Shown here: positions 27,788 through 35,889 of the stretch, piece after piece
How the letters are laid out: each line of letters opens with the position of its first letter
Numbering within the stretch: position 1 is the stretch's first letter
Source of the DNA: JANSYP01 sp038751255
Lineage (GTDB): Bacteria > Pseudomonadota > Alphaproteobacteria > Rhodobacterales > Rhodobacteraceae
DNA length: 64,000 bases
Assembly: GCA_038751255.1 (NCBI GenBank)
Contig: JBCDGN010000004.1
Location: forward strand, 29,652 to 93,651
Direction of reading: 5' to 3'
Program-made: the position numbers and the translations under genes
The notes under the pieces: model-generated
What the model was told of the DNA's origin: nothing
What the model saw: only the letters and a program-made list of their open reading frames with translations
Databases searched by the model: none

Positions 27788-28243
27788 ATGGCTGAACTCT
27801 TTGCCTATACCGATGGGGCCTGTTCCGGCAATCCTGGCCCGGGCGGCTGGGGAGCGCTCCTCATCGCCCGCGACGGAGACACCGTGCTGCGCGAACGCGA
27901 ACTTTTTGGTGGTGAGGCCGCTACCACGAACAACCGTATGGAACTGCTGGCAGCCATTTCCGCACTGGAAGCCCTGGAGCGCCCCGCGAGACTGACGCTG
28001 ATCACTGACAGCGCCTATGTCAAAGATGGGATCACCAAATGGCTGGCCGGTTGGAAACGCAATGGGTGGAAAACCGCGGCGAAGAAGCCGGTCAAAAACG
28101 ATGATCTTTGGCGACGCCTAGATTCGGCCCAAGCGCGCCATGAGGTCCGTTGGGAGTGGGTCAAGGGCCATGCGGGCCACCCTGAGAACGAACGCGCCGA
28201 TGCTTTAGCGCGGGCTGGCATGGCCCCATACAAGGCGGCGTAA
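27788..28243 (+). CDS. rnhA: Ribonuclease HI
   Basis: 151 residues. Cuts RNA in RNA:DNA hybrids. All four acidic active-site residues are in place: Asp in YTDGACSGNPGPGGWG, Glu in NNRMELLAAI, Asp in LITDSAYVKDGI and Asp in ENERADALA, with the His of KGHAGHPENE. Convergent with fmt across 19 bp. Confidence 0.96.
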   Translation: MAELFAYTDGACSGNPGPGGWGALLIARDGDTVLRERELFGGEAATTNNRMELLAAISALEALERPARLTLITDSAYVKDGITKWLAGWKRNGWKTAAKKPVKNDDLWRRLDSAQARHEVRWEWVKGHAGHPENERADALARAGMAPYKAA

Positions 28244-28262
28244 ACCCCAATCGGATTTGGTC

Positions 28263-29162
28263 TTAGTCAAGCTTTTCGGGCATTTTAAAGCCCCGAAGAA
28301 AGCTCTCTGCGTCAACCGGTTTGCCGCCCTGGCGTTGTGCTCGGGTGATTTGCACCGCGCCAGTGCCACAGGCGATACGTAGTCCGCCGAGATGAGCGCC
28401 GGGCGACCCAGTGCCCTCGCTGAGCGTTGCGCCAAGCAGTTTTATCCGCTGACCGGCGGCTTCGCACCAAGCCCCTGGGAACGGTGACAGGCCCCGGATA
28501 AGGCGGTCGATCTCAACCGCGGGGCGCATCCAATCTACCCGCGCCTCAGATTTGTCGATTTTCTGCGCATAGAGGACACCTTCTTCCGGCTGGGGATCTG
28601 GGGGGAGAAGATCGAGTTGTGGCAGTGCCTGCGCGATCATCTCTGCGCCCAATGCTGAAAGACGGTCATGAAGCTCTGCTGCAGTCTCGGAGGACCCGAT
28701 TGGGATGGCACGGCGAAGAAGGACTTGGCCTGTGTCAAGCCCTGCGTCCATCTGCATGATACAAATCCCGGTCTCGGTATCGCCCGCCATAATCGCCCGT
28801 TGGATCGGCGCGGCCCCACGCCAGCGCGGCAGCAGCGAGGCATGGATATTGAGACAGCCCCGCTCAGGCGCATCAAGCACCGCTTGGGGCAAAATCAGCC
28901 CATAGGCGACCACAACGGCGATATCGGCCGAAAGCTCAACAAATTCCGCCTGAGCCGCAGGGTCTCGAAGGGACAGCGGATGGCGAACCGGCAAGGAAAG
29001 TGCCTCGGCGCGCGTTTGCACCGGGCTGGGCCGGGGTTTCTTGCCCCGTCCTGCGGGTCGGGGAGGCTGACAATAGACCGCGGCAACCTCATGACCTGCT
29101 GTGACCAGCGCATCTAAAACCGGCACCGAGAAATCTGGCGTTCCCATAAAAACGATCCGCAT
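28263..29162 (-). CDS. fmt: Methionyl-tRNA formyltransferase
   Basis: 299 residues. Formylates initiator Met-tRNA. N-terminal FMGTPDFSVPVLDAL, the folate-binding/catalytic block LNIHASLLPRWRGAAPIQRAI (with the SLLPRWRG loop) and a C-terminal OB-like domain (IKLLGATL...RIACGTGAVQITRAQRQGGKP). Last gene of the def, def-like, fmt group on the minus strand; 109 bp with short GC-rich hairpins separate it from the def-like gene. Confidence 0.95.
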   Translation of the reverse strand: MRIVFMGTPDFSVPVLDALVTAGHEVAAVYCQPPRPAGRGKKPRPSPVQTRAEALSLPVRHPLSLRDPAAQAEFVELSADIAVVVAYGLILPQAVLDAPERGCLNIHASLLPRWRGAAPIQRAIMAGDTETGICIMQMDAGLDTGQVLLRRAIPIGSSETAAELHDRLSALGAEMIAQALPQLDLLPPDPQPEEGVLYAQKIDKSEARVDWMRPAVEIDRLIRGLSPFPGAWCEAAGQRIKLLGATLSEGTGSPGAHLGGLRIACGTGAVQITRAQRQGGKPVDAESFLRGFKMPEKLD

Positions 29163-29271
29163 GGTGCCTTACTTATCACCTCTCACAAGGGGCGCTCCCG
29201 CCCGTCACTGCCCCTGGCGGGGCGTTCCCGTTGGGCCGCGCAGCGCTGATGCGCTGCGGTCCAGCCCAGGC

Positions 29272-29775
29272 TCAGCCCTTTCGCAGCTTTTGGTAGCGTT
29301 TCAAGAGCATCTGACGCCGCGTGCGGCTGAGCCGGTCGAGATAGATCCGCCCATCAAGATGGTCGAGTTGATGCTGCACACTTGTGGCCCACAGACCATC
29401 GAACTGTCGTTCGGTTTCATGCCCAGTCTCATCGACATATCGCAGCGTCACTTGCGCCGGTCGCGCAACGGTGGCCGAAAGACCGGGAAGATTTGGCGAG
29501 GCTTCTTCGTGATGATTTAAGGCCTCTGACGCCGAGATCAGCTCAGGGTTCGCCAAACGGATCGGTACCTCGCGCCCTTCAGACGCATCGACCACCGCAA
29601 GGCGTACCATCACCCCGATTTGCGGCGCAGCGAGCCCAACACCGCCCGGCATCGTCCGCATTGTGTCGATCATATCCCTCCAGATCGCGCGGATCTCGTC
29701 AGTCACCTCTGCCACCGGCGCGCAGACGGTTTTGAGCCGCCGGTCCGGCCAAGGAATAAAGGGACGTATCGTCAA
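29272..29775 (-). CDS. Peptide deformylase-like protein, active-site residues lost
   Basis: 167 residues with a TTG start at 29775 that overlaps the def stop codon (TTGA). The fold is clearly peptide deformylase: motif 1 GVGLAAPQ is intact (about residues 45-52). Motif 2 EGCLS, which brings the metal-binding Cys, is replaced by EASPNLPGLS (about 91-100). Motif 3 HExDH reads HQLDH (135-139), so the catalytic Glu is Gln. Without the Cys ligand and the Glu it should not deformylate. It is kept intact between active def and fmt, so it may have a binding or regulatory role; that is inference. Confidence 0.85.
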   Translation of the reverse strand: MTIRPFIPWPDRRLKTVCAPVAEVTDEIRAIWRDMIDTMRTMPGGVGLAAPQIGVMVRLAVVDASEGREVPIRLANPELISASEALNHHEEASPNLPGLSATVARPAQVTLRYVDETGHETERQFDGLWATSVQHQLDHLDGRIYLDRLSRTRRQMLLKRYQKLRKG

Positions 29776-30299
29776 GCGGCGCCGCGAGCCTTGTCACGTT
29801 TCAGTTTGGTCATTTTCCGTGTGATCAATTGCCGCTTCAAAGGTGAAAGATAGTCGATGAAAAGCTTGCCATCGAGATGGTCAATCTCATGCTGCGCACA
29901 TGTGGCCCAGAGATCATCGAATTCCTGGGTTTGTTCGTGACCATCCCGATCGATCCAGCGCACTTCCACCTGTTTCGGACGTGTCACATCGGCGAAAACC
30001 TCAGGGATCGACAAGCATCCTTCTTCATAGACATTGGTTTCGTCCGAGCTGGCGATAATTTCGGGATTGAAAAGTGCCATCGGCTGCGGTGCGGCCCCTT
30101 CCTCTTTGATACAATCCATCACGAAGAGCCGTGTGTTCACGCCGACCTGTGGCGCCGCGAGCCCAATGCCTGGCGCGTCATACATTGTTGACAACATATC
30201 ATCGGCCAATGCGCGCAATTCGTCAGAGATATCGGCCACCGGCTCAGAGATCTTCTTAAGCCGAGGATCGGGATGGATGAGGATCGGTCGCACAGTCAT
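29772..30299 (-). CDS. def: Peptide deformylase
   Basis: 175 residues from the ATG at 30299 (MTVRPILIHPDPRL), which has AGATGGGGGGA upstream; an ATG at 30308 is less well spaced. Removes the formyl group from new polypeptides. All three motifs are intact: GIGLAAPQ (about 44-51), EEGCLS with the metal Cys (93-97) and QHEIDH with the catalytic Glu (137-141). The stop codon overlaps the start of the inactive paralogue by 4 bp. Confidence 0.95.
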   Translation of the reverse strand: MTVRPILIHPDPRLKKISEPVADISDELRALADDMLSTMYDAPGIGLAAPQVGVNTRLFVMDCIKEEGAAPQPMALFNPEIIASSDETNVYEEGCLSIPEVFADVTRPKQVEVRWIDRDGHEQTQEFDDLWATCAQHEIDHLDGKLFIDYLSPLKRQLITRKMTKLKRDKARGAA

Positions 30300-30394
30300 T
30301 CCCCCCATCTAGGCGAGCCGCGCCGCTTGCGCAATCGGGCTTGCAGCCAGCCTCTGGTCAGATAGCCTCTGACAGGGCTAATCAGGAGCGTTCC

Positions 30395-31591
30395 ATGACA
30401 AGCGACACCGGCCACGATCCTCGTTTCGATGAAATTGTCGACCGGCGCGGGACCAACAGCAGCAAATGGGACGGGATGGAGGCGCTGTTTGGGGTCTCAC
30501 CCGACGATGGTCTGTCGATGTGGGTGGCAGACAAGGATTTTCGTGCACCGGAAACGATCCGCAAAGCTCTCGCAGACTATGCGGCGAGTGGCGTCTATGG
30601 CTACGCCCATAGCGACCAAGCTTTGCGAGAGGCCACGGCGTGGTGGATGCAGCAGCGCCATGGTTGGACGATCGATCCAAAACATGTGCTATCAGCCAAT
30701 GGAATGGTCAATGCCATCGCGCTTGCCATCGATGCCTTCAGCGAGCCCGGCGATGGTGTGGTGATCTTCACGCCAGTTTATCACGCGTTTCGACGGGTAA
30801 TCCTCGCGTCTGAGCGCGACGTGATCGACTGCCCGATGCGGATCGAAGACGGTCGACATGTGATGGATTTTGAGGCTTATAATCATCTCATCCCTGCTCA
30901 TACGCGCCTTTTGATCTTGTGCTCACCGCACAATCCAGGCGGACAGGTGTGGCGACCAGATGAATTGCGCGCCCTTGCCGCCTTCGCCGCCCGTCATAAC
31001 TTGATCATTCTTTCCGATGAAATTCATCACGACCTCGTTTATTCAGGCCAAACACATACGCCGCTGCCACTGGCCGCGCCGGATGTGCTGGACCGGCTGA
31101 TCATGCTGACCGCAACGACCAAAACCTTCAACATTGCGGGCGCTCACATCGCCCAAGCGATCATCCCAGATGAGGCCTTAAGGCGCCGGTTCGACCAACG
31201 GCGCATTGGCTTAGCGACAAAACCGGGGGCGTTGAGCCTGTTGGTCGCCGAAGCCGCCTATAGCCCCGAATGCGCGGAATGGGTCGATGGGTTGATGGAC
31301 TATCTTGACGGAAACCGGCAGCTGTTTGACGATGGGCTCAATGCGATCCCAGGCGTGCGGTCCATGCCCTTAGAGGCAACCTATTTGTCTTGGGTGGATT
31401 TCACCGATACTGGCATGGACAGGGCAGAGTTGACGCGCAGAGTGCGAGAACAGGCCCGGATCGCGGCCAGTCCGGGCGAGTCTTTTGGAACGCAATCCGA
31501 AACCTGGCTGCGATTTAATATCGGGATGCCACGGGCGCATATTGTAGAGGCTATCGCGCGGCTTCAGTCGGCTTTCTCTGACCTTCAATAG
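30395..31591 (+). CDS. MalY/PatB-family PLP aminotransferase (C-S lyase)
   Basis: 398 residues from the ATG at 30395 with AGGAGC upstream; the ORF start at 30341 adds 18 residues. Fold-type I PLP enzyme. Motifs: SMWVADKDFRAPETI, SANGMVNAIALAI, LCSPHNPGGQVW, ILSDEIHHDLVY and the PLP Lys in TATTKTFNIAG. The SDEIHxDL pattern and MWVADMD-like start mark the MalY/PatB (cystathionine beta-lyase type) branch rather than ordinary aminotransferases. Probable role: cleavage of C-S bonds in cystathionine or similar compounds. Substrate not determined. Confidence 0.88.
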   Translation: MTSDTGHDPRFDEIVDRRGTNSSKWDGMEALFGVSPDDGLSMWVADKDFRAPETIRKALADYAASGVYGYAHSDQALREATAWWMQQRHGWTIDPKHVLSANGMVNAIALAIDAFSEPGDGVVIFTPVYHAFRRVILASERDVIDCPMRIEDGRHVMDFEAYNHLIPAHTRLLILCSPHNPGGQVWRPDELRALAAFAARHNLIILSDEIHHDLVYSGQTHTPLPLAAPDVLDRLIMLTATTKTFNIAGAHIAQAIIPDEALRRRFDQRRIGLATKPGALSLLVAEAAYSPECAEWVDGLMDYLDGNRQLFDDGLNAIPGVRSMPLEATYLSWVDFTDTGMDRAELTRRVREQARIAASPGESFGTQSETWLRFNIGMPRAHIVEAIARLQSAFSDLQ

Positions 31592-31608
31592 GGCAAAGGT
31601 TTCTTTGC

Positions 31609-31640
31609 ATAATTCATAAATTCATGTATTCATGAATTAT
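31609..31640 (+). promoter_or_regulatory. Probable ArsR operator overlapping the arsR start codon
   Basis: ATAATTCAT (31609-31617) and ATGAATTAT (31632-31640) are exact inverted repeats, and the perfect 10-bp palindrome ATTCATGAAT lies at 31628-31637. ATTCAT repeats of this kind are typical of ArsR/SmtB operators. The right arm covers the first two bases of the arsR ATG at 31639, so the repressor would block its own transcription or initiation. Confidence 0.75.
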
Positions 31641-31971
31641 GGAATCTGATCAAGCAATCGCCGCATTTTCCGCCCTCAGCCAAGCCACCCGGTTGGACAT
31701 TCTTCGCTATCTTGTCGCCGCCGAACCGGCGGGCGCAAGACCTGGGGAACTCAGCCGAGATCTAGAGTTGCGTCCCAATACGCTCTCGGCAAATCTCACG
31801 ATCCTGCTCAACGCAGGGCTAGTGTGCCGCCGCCGAGATGGGCGGGATGTGATCTACACCGCCAACGCCAAGGGGTTGAAAGCGCTGATCAGTTTCCTGC
31901 TCCAAGACTGCTGTGGTGGTCGCCCCGAGCTTTGCCAACCCGCGATCGATGCCGTCGCGATCGCAAGCTGA
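31639..31971 (+). CDS. arsR: ArsR-family arsenic-responsive repressor
   Basis: 110 residues, one winged helix-turn-helix domain (FSALSQATRLDILRYLV, LRPNTLSANLTILLNAGLV). A C-terminal Cys pair plus a third Cys (C91, C92, C99 in LLQDCCGGRPELCQ) matches the As(III) site known from the Acidithiobacillus type of ArsR rather than the CVC site of E. coli ArsR. Directly followed by arsC after 10 bp. No Shine-Dalgarno sequence is visible before the ATG, so the transcript may be leaderless. Confidence 0.9.
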   Translation: MESDQAIAAFSALSQATRLDILRYLVAAEPAGARPGELSRDLELRPNTLSANLTILLNAGLVCRRRDGRDVIYTANAKGLKALISFLLQDCCGGRPELCQPAIDAVAIAS

Positions 31972-31981
31972 GGAAGAGGAC

Positions 31982-32503
31982 ATGTCGCATCGCCCCTTCA
32001 ATATCTTGTTTCTATGCACCGGCAATTCTGCGCGCTCGATCATGGCAGAGGCCATTGTCGAACGCGAAGCGCCCGGACGCTTCAAAGCGTTTTCCGCCGG
32101 ATCAGATCCAAAGCCAGAGCCCAACCCCTACGCAATCTCATTGCTGAAAGGGTTGAACCACGACACTGGCTTTGCTCGGTCGAAAGACTGGGGCGAATTT
32201 GCCGAGCCCGATGCACCGCAGATGGATTTTGTGGTCACGGTCTGTGACAACGCTGCCGGTGAGGTCTGCCCAATATGGCCCGGTCAGCCAATGACCGCGC
32301 ATTGGGGCATTCCCGATCCTGCTGCCGTCGAGGGCAGCGAAGCAGAGATCGGTTTAGCCTTCGCCGAGGCTTACCGGATGCTGCGCAATCGAATCTCGAT
32401 TTTTGTCAGCTTACCGCTTGATCGTCTCGACCGTTTCGCTCTGCAGCGAAGCATGGATGCAATTGGCCAGGGAAAAACACCGGCAGAGCCCGAAAAAGCC
32501 TGA
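31982..32503 (+). CDS. arsC: Thioredoxin-type arsenate reductase (LMW-PTPase fold)
   Basis: 173 residues from the ATG at 31982 with GAGGAAGAGGA upstream. The P-loop CX5R is C12-TGNSA-R18, and the two further redox Cys of thioredoxin-coupled ArsC are C88 and C95 in CDNAAGEVCPIWPG. Reduces arsenate to arsenite. No arsenite pump (arsB, acr3) or arsH is next to it; the next gene is cobM on the opposite strand after 4 bp. Export must be encoded elsewhere. Confidence 0.9.
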   Translation: MSHRPFNILFLCTGNSARSIMAEAIVEREAPGRFKAFSAGSDPKPEPNPYAISLLKGLNHDTGFARSKDWGEFAEPDAPQMDFVVTVCDNAAGEVCPIWPGQPMTAHWGIPDPAAVEGSEAEIGLAFAEAYRMLRNRISIFVSLPLDRLDRFALQRSMDAIGQGKTPAEPEKA

Positions 32504-32507
32504 AGCG

Positions 32508-33275
32508 CTAAGCCCGCCGTTGCGGCCTCAGCAGATGGGGCCGCGCGGCATCGTAAAGCGCGCTGTCAGGAAAAGCTGTGGTCTCTCCAAGCGCGGGTCC
32601 CACCAAGATAAGTGCTGTGCGGGTGATCTTCGCCACACGTACCTTTTCATGGATGTCGGCGATGCTACCACGCAGCACAAGTTGATCTGGCCAGCTTGCA
32701 CGATAAACCACAGCCACGGGACATCCTGCACCGTAATGGGGGGTCAGTACGCGCGAAATCTCACGCAAGGCGCGTATGCCAAGATGAATCGCCAAGGTGG
32801 TTTTGGTTTTGGCAAACTGTTCAAGTGTTTCGCCCGAAGGCATGGCGGTCGATTTCATCGACATGCGCGTCAGAACGATGGATTGCGCCACTTCCGGAAT
32901 GGTCAATTCTTGCCCAAGGGCGGCAGCAGCCGCCGTGTAGGCGGGCACTCCAGGAATGATTTGATAGGCGATATCATCGCGGCGCAGCAATCTGATCTGT
33001 TCTGCAATCGCCCCGTAAAGCGATGGATCACCGGAATGGACGCGGGCGACATCTTCCCCGCGTCCTGCGGCTGCCAGGATCAATGCATGTGTCTCTTCTA
33101 GGGTCATCGGCGCTGTGTCGCGGACCAATGCCCCTTCTGGGGCCCCTGCAACGACCTCTTTTGGCACCAAAGAGCCAGCGAATAAACAGACCGGACAGGC
33201 CGCGATCAGTCGTGCTGCTTTCAATGTCAAAAGCTCAGGATCGCCAGGACCTGCGCCAATAAAATAGACAGTCAT
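32508..33275 (-). CDS. cobM: Precorrin-4 C11-methyltransferase
   Basis: 255 residues from the ATG at 33275 (MTVYFIGAGPGDPELLTLKAARLI), the usual CobM start; the ORF extends far upstream without similarity. SAM-dependent methylation of precorrin-4 at C11 in corrin synthesis. Motifs: GAGPGDPELLT, VARVHSGDPSLYGAI and TRMSMKSTAMPSGE. Last gene of the minus-strand cob operon, 109 bp after cbiG-cobJ; this spacer has a GCGCC/GGCGC hairpin but no ORF. Confidence 0.93.
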   Translation of the reverse strand: MTVYFIGAGPGDPELLTLKAARLIAACPVCLFAGSLVPKEVVAGAPEGALVRDTAPMTLEETHALILAAAGRGEDVARVHSGDPSLYGAIAEQIRLLRRDDIAYQIIPGVPAYTAAAAALGQELTIPEVAQSIVLTRMSMKSTAMPSGETLEQFAKTKTTLAIHLGIRALREISRVLTPHYGAGCPVAVVYRASWPDQLVLRGSIADIHEKVRVAKITRTALILVGPALGETTAFPDSALYDAARPHLLRPQRRA

Positions 33276-33384
33276 ATTCTGCCGCATCCCCCACGCTTTC
33301 GTCGCCAAGACAAGCTCCGCAAACCTCCCGCGGCAGCAAAATGACGTCTGCGCCGCAAGGCGCAGTCCGCTTGGTAAGCGTCCC

Positions 33385-35178
33385 TCAAAGTTGCACCTCT
33401 TGCTTTTTGGCGTAGCCGCGCGGGGTGTAAAACGCAGGTCCTTCTCCGCGTGCAAACAACCGCGACTGCGAACTGCCGACGATCACAACGGTCAACATAT
33501 CGACCTCGTCAACTGTCAGATCGCAAAGCCGACGGTAGTGAAGCGCTTCAGCCTCTCGGCCAAGAGAGCTCGCCAACAAGACCGGGCAGTCCACTGGTCT
33601 GTGATCCAGCAAAATATTCCGTGCCTCCGAGAGAAGCGTTCGGCGGGTTTTCGAGACGGGATTGTAAAAGGCGATGACAAAATCCCCTTCCGCGGCCGCG
33701 TGAATACGGCGCACAATATCGTCGCGGGGTGTGAGCAGATCGCTGAGTGAGATCGCACAGAAATCATGCCCTAAAGGGGCGCCCGCTTTCGCCGCAGCCG
33801 CCTGCAACGCCGACACACCGGGCGCAGAGACAACCTCGACCCGTTTTGATGCCTCAGAGACGGCGCCTCTGTCCAGGAGCTCAAAGATCAACGCTCCCAT
33901 AGCATAGATCCCTGCATCGCCAGAACAAACCAGCGCAACGCGGCGCCCTTTTGAAGCTTCCTCAAGCGCAAAGCGGCAGCGCGCCTCCTCTCCCCCCAAG
34001 GGAAAGTCGTGGCGCCGCTTCCCAACGCCTAAGGGACCCAGCAGATCAAGGTAGAGCCCATAGCCCACCAGATCATCTGCATCGGCAATGAGTTTGCTCA
34101 CCTCCGGCGTGCGCCACGCCGCCTTTCCTGGGCCAATCCCGACCAAAGCAAGATGACCGCGGGGATGCCCAGGCAAAGCCTCAACGAAGGGGGCTGGCGC
34201 AACCGCCAAAGCGCACGTGGCCTCATGCGTTTTTTGTTTTTCGACGACCAAATGACCTTCTGGGCCTGCAAGGGCCAAAGCGGAGCCTTCAGCCACGCCA
34301 TGGCAACCGACTTCCGCAAAAACAGTCTCTGAAGGGTTCGCCAAGCGTGGCGTCTCTGCTTCGAGTTCTTGCGGTGAGAACACTCTCAGCGGCAAATCGA
34401 ATGCGGCCGCCAGATTCAGCACTGCCGGCTCATCCGCTTTGATATCCACGCTCCCAATCGCAGCCAGCGCGCCCGGAGCGATACCGGCTTTCGCCAGCAT
34501 GCTCTCCGCCAAGGCTTGAAGCCCCTCTGGCGAGGCACCGCGGGCACTGCCGACGCCTAGAGTGTAGCGCTGCGGATGATAAACAAGCTGAACCGGTCCG
34601 CCTGTCGCGGGGTGCGAAGTGACCTTAAGGGTGACGCTCTCAGCCCCGTTCCGATCTGGGATCCCGAATATCCTTTCGCCTTCTTGGCGCAGCCCCGCGC
34701 CGCTGAGCAGTGCGGCCATGGCGGCTTTTGCATCCTCGGGATTGGCCAAACGATAGCCCGTTGGTGGGACATCCAGTGCTACACCCAAGGCGCGATCGCC
34801 CGCAGTGGTGATCGCAGGCGTGGTCACCAACGCATCGGCAATTTGGCGCGCCAGCACGTTGGCGCCCCGATGGCCGCCCAAAAGCGGGACCACGGACTGC
34901 CCATCCTCCGAGACCGCAAGGACCGGGGGCTCCAAACGCTTATCTGCCAAAAGCGGCGCCACCGCCCGAATGAGAATACCCGCTGCGCAGACCCCGATGA
35001 GCGGTGTGCCTGCCGCAAAGAGATCTCGGGCATGGTCGAGGACATTTGGAAAGAGCACATCTGCGCTTTTTACCCGTCCCTCCCGACCATGCAGGGGCGC
35101 TTCAAACAGGTCCGCGATGCGCCTGGCGGTTTCGGCCCCGGACGCACTCACACAAATTACCGCAGGGGTCAGAGCCAT
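33385..35178 (-). CDS. cobJ: CbiG-CobJ fusion: corrin hydrolase-like domain plus precorrin-3B C17-methyltransferase
   Basis: 597 residues, longer than either partner alone. Residues about 1-125 look like the CbiG N-terminal domain (VCAAGILIRAVAPLLADK, VPLLGGHRGANVLARQIA), about 205-330 like CbiG C-terminal/CobE (LGVGSARGASPEGL, IGSVDIKADEPAVLNLAA), and 340-597 like CobJ/CbiH (LALVGIGPGKAAWRTPEV, VALVCSGDAGIYAMG, VVSAPGVSALQAAAA, FYNPVSKTR). CobJ methylates C17 with ring contraction. CbiG opens the lactone in the anaerobic pathway, so the fusion mixes elements of both routes. Overlaps cobI by 10 bp. Confidence 0.9.
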   Translation of the reverse strand: MALTPAVICVSASGAETARRIADLFEAPLHGREGRVKSADVLFPNVLDHARDLFAAGTPLIGVCAAGILIRAVAPLLADKRLEPPVLAVSEDGQSVVPLLGGHRGANVLARQIADALVTTPAITTAGDRALGVALDVPPTGYRLANPEDAKAAMAALLSGAGLRQEGERIFGIPDRNGAESVTLKVTSHPATGGPVQLVYHPQRYTLGVGSARGASPEGLQALAESMLAKAGIAPGALAAIGSVDIKADEPAVLNLAAAFDLPLRVFSPQELEAETPRLANPSETVFAEVGCHGVAEGSALALAGPEGHLVVEKQKTHEATCALAVAPAPFVEALPGHPRGHLALVGIGPGKAAWRTPEVSKLIADADDLVGYGLYLDLLGPLGVGKRRHDFPLGGEEARCRFALEEASKGRRVALVCSGDAGIYAMGALIFELLDRGAVSEASKRVEVVSAPGVSALQAAAAKAGAPLGHDFCAISLSDLLTPRDDIVRRIHAAAEGDFVIAFYNPVSKTRRTLLSEARNILLDHRPVDCPVLLASSLGREAEALHYRRLCDLTVDEVDMLTVVIVGSSQSRLFARGEGPAFYTPRGYAKKQEVQL

Positions 35179-35885
35179 GGATCGCCCTCGACCCGCACCA
35201 GAAGCATAGAAAAGTAGGGCGCGCGCTCAGGGGCCTGAACGAGCGGCAGACAGGCCGCATCACGCATGCCTGCACGAGCAACGTAAAACGCGCTTTCGGC
35301 CAATCCTAGGCGACTCAACAAAGCGCGCACGCGCGGCAAATGGCGTCCGAGTTTCATGATCACCAAGGTCGCCGCCCCTTTAAAACGCAGCAGCAGATCA
35401 TCGTCCGACAGGGTGGCGGGCAGGACCGTGACAACACCCTCTCGCGCAGCGAGGGGAAATTGCGCCAAGGCAGCGCAAGCGGTCATCGAACAAACACCGG
35501 GGATGACCTCAACTGGGAAGCGTTTCAGAAGCCGCGACTGGAGATACATAAACGAGCCATAAAAAAGCGGATCGCCTTCGCAAAGCGCGACCACGTCCTG
35601 CCCGGCCACAAGGCTTGTGGCAATTTCCACGGCACCACTGTCATAGGCCGCTTGCGCCGGTGCACGCTCGCGCGTCATCGGCACATCCAAGCGGATCTCA
35701 CGTGCGCTTTCTGGAATGAGATCGGCGGCTATTGAACGAGCAAAGCTGGGTTCGCCTTCAAGCGCGGGGTAAGCGATAACAGCGGCACTTTCGATCAATC
35801 CGGCCGCACGCCGGGTGATCAGTCCTGGATCACCCGGTCCAAGACCGACCCCATAGAGTGTTCCTAGAGCCCTCACGCGTGCCAC
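35169..35885 (-). CDS. cobI: Precorrin-2 C20-methyltransferase
   Basis: 238 residues, GTG start at 35885 (MARVRALGTLYGVGLGPGDPGLITRRAAGLI); a GTG nine bases later is possible. SAM-dependent tetrapyrrole methylase; commits precorrin-2 to corrin. Motifs YGVGLGPGDPGLIT, VALCEGDPLFYGSFMYL and EVIPGVCSMTACAA fit CobI/CbiL. Four bases after the cobL stop codon. Confidence 0.94.
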   Translation of the reverse strand: MARVRALGTLYGVGLGPGDPGLITRRAAGLIESAAVIAYPALEGEPSFARSIAADLIPESAREIRLDVPMTRERAPAQAAYDSGAVEIATSLVAGQDVVALCEGDPLFYGSFMYLQSRLLKRFPVEVIPGVCSMTACAALAQFPLAAREGVVTVLPATLSDDDLLLRFKGAATLVIMKLGRHLPRVRALLSRLGLAESAFYVARAGMRDAACLPLVQAPERAPYFSMLLVRVEGDPWL

Positions 35886-35889
35886 GGGG

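Noticed and set aside
29163..29271. GC-rich hairpins (such as CGCAGCGC/GCGCTGCG at 29239-29258) between the def-like gene and fmt
   Set aside because: No T-run follows, and the genes are on one strand and functionally linked. I do not call a terminator from this alone.
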